From positions 1 through 35,644 of the forward strand of contig NZ_AMSF01000030.1 of assembly GCF_000334915.1 (NCBI RefSeq): a stretch of 35,644 nt of DNA. The letters are read 5' to 3'. The notes under the pieces were generated by a model. It saw only the letters and a list, made by a program, of their open reading frames with translations, made no database searches and was not told where the DNA came from. The DNA comes from Dyella ginsengisoli LA-4 (lineage in GTDB: Bacteria; Pseudomonadota; Gammaproteobacteria; Xanthomonadales; Rhodanobacteraceae). Shown piece after piece: positions 7,826-16,115 of the stretch (position 1 is the stretch's first letter; every line of letters begins with the position of its first letter). The translations under genes and the position numbers were made by a program.

Positions 7826-9196
7826 TTGTCCACCGTTTTCGATCTCAATCCGGGCGCGTCGCCGCTGCAGCTTCCCCTGCTGGGCGGGAGCGGGCCGTGG
7901 CGCACGGTGGCCTGGCGGGACGGTGAGCCGGTGAACGCTCGCCAGTTTCTGGCTGACGTCCGCCACGTCGCCAGCCAGCTTCCCGAGGCATCGGCGGCGG
8001 TGAACCTGTGTGAGGAGCGCTACGCTTTCCTGGTTGCGTTCTGCGCCATCGTCCTGCGCGGTCAGGCCAACCTGCTGCCGTCCTCGCGCGCGCCACGGGC
8101 CATCGACGAGGTGATGGCCGATCATCCCGGCTGCTACGCACTGGGCGAACTGCCGCTCGAGCCGACCCCGCCGGGTTACCACCGCCTGCCCCTGCTCCCG
8201 GCACCGGTCGGCGCTGGGGAGGATGAGTGGCCGACGATCGACGCCGAGCAGGTGGTGGCGATCGGCTACACGTCCGGTTCCACCGGCCGCCCGGCCGCGC
8301 ACGTGAAGACCTGGCGCAGCTTCCACGCCAGCAATGCAGGCAACCTGCGCATGCTGCGCGACCGCGTCGGCGAGCGGTTCAACGTGGTGGCGACCGTGCC
8401 GCCGCAACACATGTACGGCATGGAGACGACCGTACTGCTGCCCTTGCACGGCGATGTGGCGGTGTGCGGCAGCCGTCCCTTCTTCCCCGCTGACGTGGCC
8501 GTCGCGCTCGCCGCCGTGCCGGCGCCGCGGGTGCTGGTGATCACCCCCGTGCACCTGCGCGCACTGGTCGAGTCCGGCGTGGCGCTGCCGCCGCTGGCGG
8601 CGATGTTGTCGGCGACCGCACCGATGCCACCGGAGCTGGCCGCGCGGGCCGAGCAGCTCTACGGTGCGCCGCTGCTGGAGGTATTCGGCTCGACCGAGAC
8701 ATGCGTCTTTGCCACGCGCCAGCCCACCGCGTCGGAGCTTTGGCAGCTCTACGACGGCGTCTCCCTGCATCCGCAGCCCGATGGCACCCAGATCCACGCG
8801 CCGCAGCTGGCTGCGCCGGTGGTGTTGGCCGACCTGGTCACCCTGCACGAGGAGGGGCGGACATTCCGGCTGTGCGGACGACATGCCGACCTGCTGGAGA
8901 TCGCCGGCAAGCGCGCCTCGCTGGGTGATCTCACCCGGCGCCTGCTGGCCATTCCCGGCGTGCGCGATGGCGTGGTGCTGCAGCTGGACGAGCCCGATGC
9001 CGGCGGCGTGCGCCGCATCGCCGCGCTGGCGGTCGCACCGGGGCTGACCGAGGCGCGGATCCTGGACGCCCTGCGCGGCGAGATGGACCCGCTGTTCCTG
9101 CCACGACCGCTCCGTCTGGTCGACGCCCTGCCCCGCAACGAGACCGGCAAGCTGCCGCGCGCCGCGCTGCTGGCCCTGCTCGCCGGCCGCGGCTGA
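7826..9196 (+). CDS. AMP-dependent acyl/aryl ligase, ApeH/XanA2-like (aryl-polyene starter activation)
   Basis: The roughly 456-residue protein belongs to the ANL superfamily. It has the nucleotide-binding loop YTSGSTGRP (about residue 147 on), VPPQHMYGMETT, the EVFGSTET motif (about 286) and the catalytic C-terminal lysine Lys442 in NETGKLPR. Its short size and these motifs resemble the AMP-ligases of aryl-polyene and xanthomonadin loci (ApeH, XanA2), which load a hydroxybenzoate on an ACP. I prefer the TTG at 7826: GGAG lies 9 bp upstream and the codons before it are less G/C-rich at the third position. ATG at 7742 or 7775 are alternatives. It sits between tsaC and purD, away from the polyene genes at 26.8-35 kb. 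A general fatty-acid or aryl-CoA ligase role cannot be ruled out. Confidence 0.75.
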   Translation: MSTVFDLNPGASPLQLPLLGGSGPWRTVAWRDGEPVNARQFLADVRHVASQLPEASAAVNLCEERYAFLVAFCAIVLRGQANLLPSSRAPRAIDEVMADHPGCYALGELPLEPTPPGYHRLPLLPAPVGAGEDEWPTIDAEQVVAIGYTSGSTGRPAAHVKTWRSFHASNAGNLRMLRDRVGERFNVVATVPPQHMYGMETTVLLPLHGDVAVCGSRPFFPADVAVALAAVPAPRVLVITPVHLRALVESGVALPPLAAMLSATAPMPPELAARAEQLYGAPLLEVFGSTETCVFATRQPTASELWQLYDGVSLHPQPDGTQIHAPQLAAPVVLADLVTLHEEGRTFRLCGRHADLLEIAGKRASLGDLTRRLLAIPGVRDGVVLQLDEPDAGGVRRIAALAVAPGLTEARILDALRGEMDPLFLPRPLRLVDALPRNETGKLPRAALLALLAGRG

Positions 9197-9274
9197 CCCG
9201 GCCGATCGGGCGGCGGCCAGCCGCTACAATGCGCGTTTGCGCCGGCGGCGCCCCCAAGCATCTCGGAGTTCGGC

Positions 9275-10558
9275 ATGAAGGTCCTGGTCATCGGCAACGG
9301 CGGTCGCGAGCACGCGCTGGCGTGGAAGCTCAAGCAGTCGCCACGCGTCGACGAGGTGATCGTCGCGCCGGGCAACGCCGGTACTGCCCGCGAGCGAGGC
9401 GTGCGCAATGCCGATGTGGCGGTGACCGACATCGCCGGCCTGCTGGCGCTGGCCAGGGCCGAGAAGGTCGGGCTGACCGTGGTCGGCCCCGAGGTGCCGC
9501 TGGTCGCCGGCGTGGTCGACAAGTTCCGCGCGGCCGGCCTGCGCATCTTCGGACCGCGCGCGATCGCCGCCCAGCTGGAGGGCTCCAAGGCTTTCGCCAA
9601 GGACTTCCTGCTCCGCCACAACATCCCGACCGCCCGCTACGCGGTGTTCACCGAGCTCGACCGCGCGCTGGCCTATGTGCGCGAGCACGGCGCGCCGATC
9701 GTGATCAAGGCCGACGGCCTGGCCGCCGGCAAGGGCGTGGTGGTGGCGCTGACCCTGGCGGACGCCGAGCTGGCCCTGCACGACATGCTTGGCGCACACG
9801 CGTTCGGCGACGCCTCGGCGCGGGTGGTGATCGAGGAATTCCTCGACGGCGAGGAGGCCAGCTATATCGTGATGAGCGACGGCAGTCACGCGTTGCCGAT
9901 GGCCTCCAGCCAGGACCACAAGCGTCGCGACGACAATGACATGGGTCCCAACACCGGCGGCATGGGCGCCTATTCGCCCGCGCCGGTGGTCACGCCGGAG
10001 GTGGAGAAGCGCATCCTCGACCAGGTGATCCAGCCGACCCTGCGCGGCATGGCGGCCGAGGGCGCGCCGTTCATCGGTTTCCTCTACGCCGGCCTGATGA
10101 TCGACAAGGCGGGCAACCCCAAGGTGATCGAGTTCAACGTGCGCTTCGGCGATCCGGAGACGCAGCCGATCATGATGCGGCTGAAGTCGGATCTGGTGGA
10201 CCTGATCGACGCCGCGCTCGACGGCGAGCTGCACCACACCCGGGCGCAGTGGGACCCGCGGCCGTCGCTGGGCGTGGTGATCGCCGCCGGCGGTTATCCG
10301 GGCAAGGTGCGCAGCGGCGATCCCATCGAAGGCCTGGATGCCCCCCAGGCCGCCGACACCAAGGTGTTCCATGCCGGAACCAGGCTCGATGCCAATGGCC
10401 ACGTGGTGACTGCCGGCGGTCGTGTGTTGACCGTGTGCGCGCTGGGCAAGGACATCGCCGAGGCGCGTGAGCGCGCCTACACCGCGGTGTCCGGGATTCG
10501 CTGGGAGGGCGCGTTCTGCCGCCGTGACATCGCCCATCGCGCCTTGCGCCGGCAATGA
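9275..10558 (+). CDS. purD: Phosphoribosylamine-glycine ligase (GARS)
   Basis: The 427-residue ATP-grasp enzyme starts MKVLVIGNGGREHALAWKL. It carries HNIPTARY, IKADGLAAGKGVVVA, DHKRRDDNDMGPNTGGMGAYSP (in part) and the metal-binding stretch EFNVRFGDPE. It makes glycinamide ribonucleotide in purine synthesis. GGAG lies 6 bp before the ATG, and a TACAAT box lies at 9225-9230 without a clear -35. In many gammaproteobacteria purD follows purH; here the upstream gene is the AMP-ligase. Length and motifs are normal. Confidence 0.97.
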   Translation: MKVLVIGNGGREHALAWKLKQSPRVDEVIVAPGNAGTARERGVRNADVAVTDIAGLLALARAEKVGLTVVGPEVPLVAGVVDKFRAAGLRIFGPRAIAAQLEGSKAFAKDFLLRHNIPTARYAVFTELDRALAYVREHGAPIVIKADGLAAGKGVVVALTLADAELALHDMLGAHAFGDASARVVIEEFLDGEEASYIVMSDGSHALPMASSQDHKRRDDNDMGPNTGGMGAYSPAPVVTPEVEKRILDQVIQPTLRGMAAEGAPFIGFLYAGLMIDKAGNPKVIEFNVRFGDPETQPIMMRLKSDLVDLIDAALDGELHHTRAQWDPRPSLGVVIAAGGYPGKVRSGDPIEGLDAPQAADTKVFHAGTRLDANGHVVTAGGRVLTVCALGKDIAEARERAYTAVSGIRWEGAFCRRDIAHRALRRQ

Positions 10559-10626
10559 GCCGCGGCCGGGAGTCCGGACGCCTTTCACGCTAGGCTAGGC
10601 GCCGGCATTTCCCGGATGGAACCTGC

Positions 10627-12501
10627 ATGAGCCAATTCGCCCTGCTCGGCCGCCGGCGCTTCGCGCCGTTCTTCTGGACCCAGGCACTGGGTGCGTTCAA
10701 CGACAACGCATTCCGCAATGCGCTGCTGATGCTGGTGGCGTTCCAGATGGGGCTGGACGAGCACAAGGCCGCGATCTACACCAACTTCGCGCCGGCACTG
10801 TTCATCCTGCCGTTCTTCCTGTTCTCCGCCTCGGCCGGCCAGCTGGCGGAGAAGTTCGAGAAGACCCGCATCATCCGCTGGGTGAAGCTGTTCGAGGTGG
10901 CGGCGATGACGGTGGCGGCGATCGGCTTCGTCACCCACCACGTCGCGCTGCTCCTGGTCGTGCTGTTCATGATGGGCATGCACTCGACCGTGTTCGGGCC
11001 GATCAAGTACGCGATCCTGCCGCAGGCGCTCAAGCCCACCGAACTGGTCGGCGGCAACGGTCTGGTGGAAATGGGTACCCAGCTGGCGATGCTGATCGGC
11101 ATGATCGCCGGCAACACGCTGATGCGCGTCGCCGGGATCGGGCCGTGGCTGGCCTCCGGCGCGACGATCGCGATCGCCCTGGTCGGTTACCTGGCGAGTC
11201 GCGCGATTCCTCCGGCACCGCCCACCGCGCCGGATCTGAAGTTCCAGTGGAACCCCTACGTGGAGACGGCGCGCGTACTGCGCATCACCCACGCCGACCG
11301 CGCCGTGTGGAACGCGGTGCTCGGCATCTCCTGGTTCTGGTTCTTCGGCACCGTGCTGATCGCGCAGCTGCCGATCTACACGCGCGAGACGCTGGGCGGC
11401 GACGAGACGGTCTACACCCTCGTGCTCACTCTCTTTTCGGTCGGCAGCGGCATCGGTGCTCTGCTGTGCGAGCGGATGTCCGGCAAGCGGGTGGAGATCG
11501 GCCTGGTGCCGCTGGGCGCGTTCGGGCTCACCGTGTTCGGCGTCGATCTGTACCTGGCGCGTCATGGCATCGCCGGGTCGCAAGGGCTGAACTGGCTGGG
11601 CTTCCTGCGCAGTGCGGGCAGCGTGCGGCTGATACTCGACCTGACCCTGATCGGCGTGTTCGCCGGTCTCTACGTGGTGCCGCTGTTCGCCTTCGTGCAG
11701 GCGCGCGCGCCGCGCGAGAAGCTGTCGAGGATCATCTCCGGCAACAACATCATGAACGCGCTGCTGATCGTCTCGGCGGCGGGCTTCGGACTGGGGCTCG
11801 GGGCGCTGGGGCTGGACGCGGCGCAGATATTCCTGGCCGCCGCGCTGCTCAACATCGCCGTGGCGGCGTACATCTTCACCCTGGTGCCCGAGTTCATCAT
11901 GCGCTTCGTCACCTGGGTGCTGGTGAACACGCTGTACCGGGTACGCGTGGACGGTATGCAGCACGTGCCCGAGGAGGGACCGGCGCTGCTGGTATGCAAC
12001 CACGTCAGCTTCATGGATCCGCTGCTGCTGATGGCGAACGTGCGCCGACCGGTGCGCTTCGTCATGTACTACCGGATCTTCAATGTGCCGCTGCTGCACT
12101 GGCTGTTCCGGACCGCCAAGGCGATCCCGATCGCTGGCCAGAAGGAGGATCCGGCCGTGCTGGAGGCAGCCTATGAGGCGATTGATGCCGCCTTGGCCGA
12201 TGGCGAGGTGGTCTGCATCTTCCCCGAGGGCGGGCTCACCCGCGACGGCGCGATCGCGCCGTTCCGGCCCGGCGTGGAGAGGATCCTGGCGCGTCGCCCG
12301 GTGCCGGTGGTGCCAATGGCGCTGCGTGGCCTGTGGGGCAGTGTGTGGAGCCGGCGCGATTCGATGATGGGGCGCTCCCGCCTGCCACGCCGGTTCCGGG
12401 CACGGGTCGAGCTGGTGGTCGATGCGCCCCGGGCGCCGGAGCACGCGGATGCTGCGGCGCTGGAGCAGCGCGTGCGGGAGCTGCGCGGGGACAGGGCTTG
12501 A
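10627..12501 (+). CDS. MFS transporter-PlsC acyltransferase fusion (LplT/Aas-like)
   Basis: The 624-residue protein has two parts. Residues 1 to about 425 form a multi-spanning MFS domain similar to the lysophospholipid transporter LplT (FFWTQALGAFNDNAFRN at the start; GPIKYAILPQ in the loop region). Residues about 430-624 form a PlsC-type acyltransferase with the catalytic NHxxxxD motif (NHVSFMDP, His459 and Asp464) and the FPEGGLTRDG motif (about 532). In E. coli, LplT flips lysophospholipids inward and Aas re-acylates them; this fusion would join both steps in the inner membrane. The acyl-ACP synthetase domain of Aas is missing, so an acyl donor must come from elsewhere. It lies 68 bp after purD. 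Confidence 0.85.
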   Translation: MSQFALLGRRRFAPFFWTQALGAFNDNAFRNALLMLVAFQMGLDEHKAAIYTNFAPALFILPFFLFSASAGQLAEKFEKTRIIRWVKLFEVAAMTVAAIGFVTHHVALLLVVLFMMGMHSTVFGPIKYAILPQALKPTELVGGNGLVEMGTQLAMLIGMIAGNTLMRVAGIGPWLASGATIAIALVGYLASRAIPPAPPTAPDLKFQWNPYVETARVLRITHADRAVWNAVLGISWFWFFGTVLIAQLPIYTRETLGGDETVYTLVLTLFSVGSGIGALLCERMSGKRVEIGLVPLGAFGLTVFGVDLYLARHGIAGSQGLNWLGFLRSAGSVRLILDLTLIGVFAGLYVVPLFAFVQARAPREKLSRIISGNNIMNALLIVSAAGFGLGLGALGLDAAQIFLAAALLNIAVAAYIFTLVPEFIMRFVTWVLVNTLYRVRVDGMQHVPEEGPALLVCNHVSFMDPLLLMANVRRPVRFVMYYRIFNVPLLHWLFRTAKAIPIAGQKEDPAVLEAAYEAIDAALADGEVVCIFPEGGLTRDGAIAPFRPGVERILARRPVPVVPMALRGLWGSVWSRRDSMMGRSRLPRRFRARVELVVDAPRAPEHADAAALEQRVRELRGDRA

Positions 12502-12519
12502 GCGGCAAGTCCGCTCAGG
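12497..12519. terminator. Shared stem-loop between two convergent genes
   Basis: The inverted repeat TGAGCGG (12499-12505) / CCGCTCA (12511-12517), loop CAAGT, is extendable by two pairs (one a G-T wobble). It has the TGA of the MFS-PlsC gene at one foot and the TCA (stop of ampE) at the other. It lacks a T-run, so termination is likely but not certain. Confidence 0.45.
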
Positions 12520-13384
12520 TGAGCCAGCCGCCCATGACCACCAGCGCCACCACGCTCATCCAGGCAACCAGGGCGCGCAGGAATGCGCTGCGCATGCGCA
12601 CCAGCTCGAGCAGCGGGTCGCTGCGCTCTTCGGCGTAGCCGTCGCCCGCCTCGATTTCCACGGCGATGTCGGCGCAGGCCGCCTCGGCCAGGAAGCGCGG
12701 CTCCTCCCGATACCAGTGGCCGGCTCCGGCCTGGGTCCGCCAGCGCTGCCAGGCGGCCAGCACGGCGTCCCAGTGGCCGACCACCGCCAAGGTGAATACC
12801 AGCAGCTGCGCCGGGATCCAGTCCAGCGCGTTGCCCAGGCGCCGCGCGGACTCACGGCTGGTCTCGTCCAGGGGCATGGATTCGTCGCGACCCAGCCGGC
12901 GGGCGAGGTAGTACAGCAGCGCGCCGGCCGGGCCGAGCAGGAAAAACCAGAGCAGCACGCCGAAACGGCGCCGGAGCGCGGCGAAGGCGATGGCTTCGCC
13001 CAGAGCGTGCGCAGTCCAGGCAACGGGTTCCCCATCCTCCGACAGTGCTTGGGCGGCCGTCTCCCGACCCGGCCGGTCCGACGCTCCGAGTACCGCTTCC
13101 AGATCGCTCTCGAATGCGCGCGGCCCGAAACACAGCAGCAGCACCGCCACCGCGAATGCCAGCCGCGCCAGGTCGCCGAGCCAGGCATGCTGCAGCGCCA
13201 CCGTCACGGCCAGCACGATGGCTACCGGTACGCCGACCAGTACGGCGACCCGGCCGGCGCCGGTCAGCTCGCGCAGCGCGCGGCTCCAGCGTCGCAGCAC
13301 GCCGTCGGTGTGCCAGCGCGCAAGGCTCGGCAGCAGATGCAGAAGCCCAAGGGCAAGCAGGGCGGCGAGCAGGCGGATGGCCAT
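12515..13384 (-). CDS. ampE: AmpE-like inner-membrane protein
   Basis: The 289-residue membrane protein has hydrophobic segments near residues 3-20, 45-63, 70-88, 140-160, 190-205 and 270-288. The motif VLLWFFLLGPAGALLYYLARR is typical of the AmpE/CobD-like family, with DWIPAQLL and FLAEAACADI further on. AmpE was named as a modulator of AmpC beta-lactamase induction next to the amidase AmpD, but its biochemical role is not settled. No ampD is adjacent here. GGAG lies 7 bp before the ATG. The gene is last in a minus-strand run beginning with the DUF6776 gene, 45 bp after nudC. Confidence 0.85.
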   Translation of the reverse strand: MAIRLLAALLALGLLHLLPSLARWHTDGVLRRWSRALRELTGAGRVAVLVGVPVAIVLAVTVALQHAWLGDLARLAFAVAVLLLCFGPRAFESDLEAVLGASDRPGRETAAQALSEDGEPVAWTAHALGEAIAFAALRRRFGVLLWFFLLGPAGALLYYLARRLGRDESMPLDETSRESARRLGNALDWIPAQLLVFTLAVVGHWDAVLAAWQRWRTQAGAGHWYREEPRFLAEAACADIAVEIEAGDGYAEERSDPLLELVRMRSAFLRALVAWMSVVALVVMGGWLT

Positions 13385-13429
13385 GCAGTGACTCCATCAA
13401 GCGCAGGAGCCGCATTGTAAGCGAGCCGA

Positions 13430-14362
13430 TCAGCGCTGGCGGGCGATCAGCGAGTCCAGGTCGAGACCGCCCCGCTCACTCAGCCAGTGCGCGAGCAGAC
13501 GGTAGGACACCGAAAGCTTCGGCGGCGTGGCGAAACTGCCGTCGGCCAGTCCTTCGGCAATCTGCGCGGGGGTGAACCAGCGGGCCTCCTCCAGCTCCCC
13601 GTCGCGCAGCTGGATCGCGCGGTCATGTGCGGTGGCGGTGAAGCCGACCATCAGTGACGCCGGCAGTGGCCACGGCTGTGAGGAGTGGTAGTGAACCTGG
13701 TCGACGCGCACGCCGGCTTCCTCGGCGACTTCGCGCCGCACGGCGTCTTCCAGCGATTCGCCCGGCTCCACGAAGCCGGCCAGCGTCGAGTAGCGTCCTT
13801 GCGGCCAGTTCGCCTGGCGGCCCAGCAGGCAGGCGCCGTCGTGTTCGACGATCACGATGACTGCCGCATCGGTGCGCGGGAAATGCAGCTTGCCGCAGGC
13901 CATGCACTGCGCGCGGTGACCGGACGCCACCAGCTGCAGTGCGCCGCCGCAGGCGTGGCAATGGCGCATCTCCCGCTGCCAGTGGGCCAGCCCCTTGGCA
14001 TAGGCGAACAGGCCGGCCTCGTGGGCCGGCAGCCGCAGCCCCGCCTCGCGCAGCGGAATGCGGCGTGCGCCAAGCGCGCTGGCCACCGCGTCGCCACGGG
14101 CGCCAGCGTGGAGCAGGAAGAAGGTGTTCTGTTCGGTGATGCCCAGCAGGGATGCCGGGAGCTCCGGCAGCAGCGACTCGCGTTCGGCGGCATCCAGCCA
14201 GCGCAGGGCGTCACCATCGGTGATCGCGAGAGCTTGCTGCTCGGCGTCCAGCACCAGAAACCGGGCCTGGCTGCTGTTCGCCCTTGCGGCCACCCACTCG
14301 ACCTCGTCGCGGCGCTCCGCCGCACGGTCAAGTACCAGGCTGAGTCCGCTGAAGGTGTTCAT
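13430..14362 (-). CDS. nudC: NAD(+) diphosphatase / NAD-capped RNA decapping Nudix hydrolase
   Basis: The 310-residue protein has the NudC build. After a variable N-terminal part comes a four-cysteine zinc ribbon (CHACG ... CMACG). The Nudix box GFVEPGESLEDAVRREVAEE fits GX5EX7REUXEEXGU. The NudC-specific SQPWPLPASLM follows. It hydrolyses NADH/NAD and removes NAD caps from RNA 5' ends. I chose ATG 14362 (MNTFSGLSLV) because further upstream the frame runs into erpA. The gap to erpA is 28 bp, so it is probably in the same operon. Another Nudix gene, rppH, also acting on RNA 5' ends, lies 1.7 kb away at 16116-16661. Confidence 0.93.
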   Translation of the reverse strand: MNTFSGLSLVLDRAAERRDEVEWVAARANSSQARFLVLDAEQQALAITDGDALRWLDAAERESLLPELPASLLGITEQNTFFLLHAGARGDAVASALGARRIPLREAGLRLPAHEAGLFAYAKGLAHWQREMRHCHACGGALQLVASGHRAQCMACGKLHFPRTDAAVIVIVEHDGACLLGRQANWPQGRYSTLAGFVEPGESLEDAVRREVAEEAGVRVDQVHYHSSQPWPLPASLMVGFTATAHDRAIQLRDGELEEARWFTPAQIAEGLADGSFATPPKLSVSYRLLAHWLSERGGLDLDSLIARQR

Positions 14363-14390
14363 GCTTGCCAGGACGTGAAGATGCCCGGCC

Positions 14391-14759
14391 TCAGACCGAG
14401 AACGACGATCCGCATCCGCAGGTGGTCTTGGCATTGGGGTTGCGGATCACGAACTGCGAGCCGGAGAAGCTTTCGGAGTAATCGATCTCGGCGCCGGTCA
14501 GGTACTGCAGCGACAGCGGGTCGACCAGCAGCGTAACGCCCTCGCGCTCCAGCGCGAGATCGTCCTCGGCCTGCGCCTCGTCGAAGGTAAAGCCGTACTG
14601 GAAGCCCGAACAGCCGCCGCCGCTGATATAGACGCGCAGTTTCAGGTCGGGATTGCCCTCTTCACGGATCAGCTCCTGCACCTTGTGTGCGGCTGCTTCG
14701 GTGAAAACGAGCGGCGCCTGGGCGCTGCGATAATCGGGAAAGGCGGCGATGGTATCCAT
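14391..14759 (-). CDS. erpA: Iron-sulfur cluster insertion protein ErpA
   Basis: The 122-residue A-type carrier has the three conserved cysteines: Cys50 in [12 protein letters not shown] and Cys114 and Cys116 in TTCGCGSSF. The [10 protein letters not shown] context and the length point to ErpA rather than IscA. It passes Fe-S clusters to apoproteins, including isoprenoid enzymes (family knowledge). It lies between bactofilin (48 bp upstream) and nudC. A possible own promoter lies at 14769-14796. Confidence 0.92.
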   Translation of the reverse strand: MDTIAAFPDYRSAQAPLVFTEAAAHKVQELIREEGNPDLKLRVYISGGGCSGFQYGFTFDEAQAEDDLALEREGVTLLVDPLSLQYLTGAEIDYSESFSGSQFVIRNPNAKTTCGCGSSFSV

Positions 14760-14768
14760 GACAGCTGC

Positions 14769-14796
14769 ATATGAGGCGGCCGGAGCCAGACCTCAA
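14769..14796 (-). promoter_or_regulatory. erpA: Possible erpA promoter
   Basis: On the minus strand TTGAGG (14796-14791), 16 bp, then TCATAT (14774-14769), about 9 bp before the erpA ATG, in the 48-bp gap after bactofilin. The leader would be very short. Match by eye only. Confidence 0.3.
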
Positions 14797-14807
14797 GCAT
14801 ACCGCGT

Positions 14808-15251
14808 TCAGGCCTGCGCGGATTCCGCGTCGGCGATTTCATCGGTGGCCGAGGCATCGCGCGGCGCCGCCAGTTCCCGTGGCACGTCGGCGCCCACATG
14901 GACCATGCGTCCGTTGACCTGCGCGCCGGCTGCCATTTCCAGCAGCCGATAGTGCACGTCACCCGTGATGCAGGTCTGCGCGGCCAGTTCCAGGCGCGCG
15001 TCACTGAGCACATTGCCGTCGATACGGCCGTTGATCACGGCGTGCGGCACGCGAACCTCGCCGATCACCTGGCCGTGCTCGCTCACCGTCAGCACCGCGT
15101 CGTCGGTTTCGGCGACGATCGCTCCCTCGATGCAGCCGTCCAGATGCAGTGCGCCGGTAAAGTGCAGGTCGCCGCGAATGGTGGTCCCCCGCGCGATCAG
15201 GCTGGTCTCGTGGCTGGGCGATTCGCGCCCGGCGCGTTTACGGTTGAGCAT
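14808..15251 (-). CDS. Bactofilin (polymer-forming cytoskeletal protein)
   Basis: The 147-residue protein has a bactofilin (DUF583) core at about residues 15-115, a right-handed beta-helix with short repeats: GTTIRGDLHFTG, LHLDGCIEGAI, HGQVIGEVRVP, AVINGRIDGNV. Flexible tails on both sides are usual. Bactofilins form nucleotide-free filaments at the membrane and often organise cell-wall enzymes or shape. The start lies 14 bp inside the end of the DUF6776 gene, with GAGGGG 6 bp upstream, so the two are translationally linked. No peptidase gene of the M23 family that often accompanies bactofilins is adjacent. Confidence 0.9.
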   Translation of the reverse strand: MLNRKRAGRESPSHETSLIARGTTIRGDLHFTGALHLDGCIEGAIVAETDDAVLTVSEHGQVIGEVRVPHAVINGRIDGNVLSDARLELAAQTCITGDVHYRLLEMAAGAQVNGRMVHVGADVPRELAAPRDASATDEIADAESAQA

Positions 15252-15999
15252 CGCTGTCCCCTCGGGTGCTGGTGATGGTGCCGTTCAGTGCGTCATTCCA
15301 TGCCACGGCCCGGTCAGCGGTCGCGCCCTGGTCAGGAGCGGCATGGATGCGCAGGCGCGTCGGCCGGAAGCCTGCCGGAAGCACGAACGTGGCGTGCAGT
15401 TGCTGGAAGTAGCGGAACTTGAAGGGTAACCCGTCCTTCTGCGCGTTATCGCCAAGTGCATCCCAGCTCAGTTGCTGGACCTGGTTGTCACTCAACCCTT
15501 CCACGGTGATGGTGACCTTGCCGCCGATTTCGTCACCGCGCCGCATGTTCTGGGTCAGGCTCAAGGTGACGTTCCAGGCGTTCGATTGCGCCACCGGCTG
15601 CACCCGGACCTCCTGGATCCGCAGCCCTTGTCGCTGACCGTCGCCTCCGACCAGACGGGAGTAGAAGCCAAGATCGGCGCGCAGCCCGCTGATCTGCTCC
15701 TCGCGCTCGGCCATCGAGCGCTGCAGCGAGCGCATGGCCACGTCGGCCACCTGCTGCGATCGCTTGAGGTCGGCCACCTGCTGCTTGAGTTGCTCGTTCT
15801 CCGCCTGGAGTTGCCTGACCAGTGCACGGTTGCCGCGCGGCAGCGGGATCTGTACGGGCGACTGTCCGAACCAGAAAGCGATGGCGCCCGCGAGCAGGAG
15901 ACTGGCCGGCCAGGCCATGAGCAGCCAGCGACGGCGCGCCCGCTGCCGGGCGGCATCGTGCGTCTGCACGACCAGTCGCGGTGGGGGTCGAGGCGGCAT
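15238..15999 (-). CDS. DUF6776-like single-pass membrane protein with coiled coil
   Basis: The 253-residue protein has a basic N-terminus, one transmembrane segment (about residues 27-45, WLLMAWPASLLLAGAIAFWF), then a coiled coil (about 60-105, rich in Q, L, E and R), then a C-terminal domain with GLRIQEVRV and NMRRGDEIGGKVTITVEG. I associate this with the DUF6776 family found beside bactofilin in Xanthomonadales; no biochemical function is known to me. I chose ATG 15999 because GGAGG lies 6 bp upstream. It is first in the run to ampE. The overlap with bactofilin suggests a membrane anchor or partner for the filament (inference). Confidence 0.75.
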   Translation of the reverse strand: MPPRPPPRLVVQTHDAARQRARRRWLLMAWPASLLLAGAIAFWFGQSPVQIPLPRGNRALVRQLQAENEQLKQQVADLKRSQQVADVAMRSLQRSMAEREEQISGLRADLGFYSRLVGGDGQRQGLRIQEVRVQPVAQSNAWNVTLSLTQNMRRGDEIGGKVTITVEGLSDNQVQQLSWDALGDNAQKDGLPFKFRYFQQLHATFVLPAGFRPTRLRIHAAPDQGATADRAVAWNDALNGTITSTRGDSDAQP

Positions 16000-16024
16000 G
16001 CAGTCCCTCCCGGGCAAAGGGGTG

Positions 16025-16054
16025 GGTATAGCTGTCCCGCGCTCGAAGCGTCAA
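16025..16054 (-). promoter_or_regulatory. Promoter of the DUF6776-bactofilin-erpA-nudC-ampE run
   Basis: On the minus strand TTGACG (16054-16049), 18 bp, then TATACC (16030-16025), 25 bp before the DUF6776 ATG. It is a good sigma-70 match by eye in the gap after rppH. Confidence 0.6.
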
Positions 16055-16094
16055 GGAAACGGTGTCGAAGCTACTTGCGGTGCCGCATCCATCC

Positions 16095-16115
16095 AGGGGT
16101 GCAGGCTGCGCCCCT
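16095..16115 (-). terminator. Stem-loop just after rppH
   Basis: An 8-bp stem (one G-T pair) with a five-base loop starts right after the rppH stop codon on the minus strand (AGGGGCGC / GCACCCCT). There is no T-run, so it may protect the 3' end or terminate weakly. Confidence 0.4.

Noticed and set aside
10585-12444. A 619-codon open frame on the minus strand opposite the MFS-PlsC gene
   Set aside because: It is H/Q/R/D-rich as expected from the antisense of a G+C-rich membrane-protein gene; the plus-strand product has clear domain motifs.
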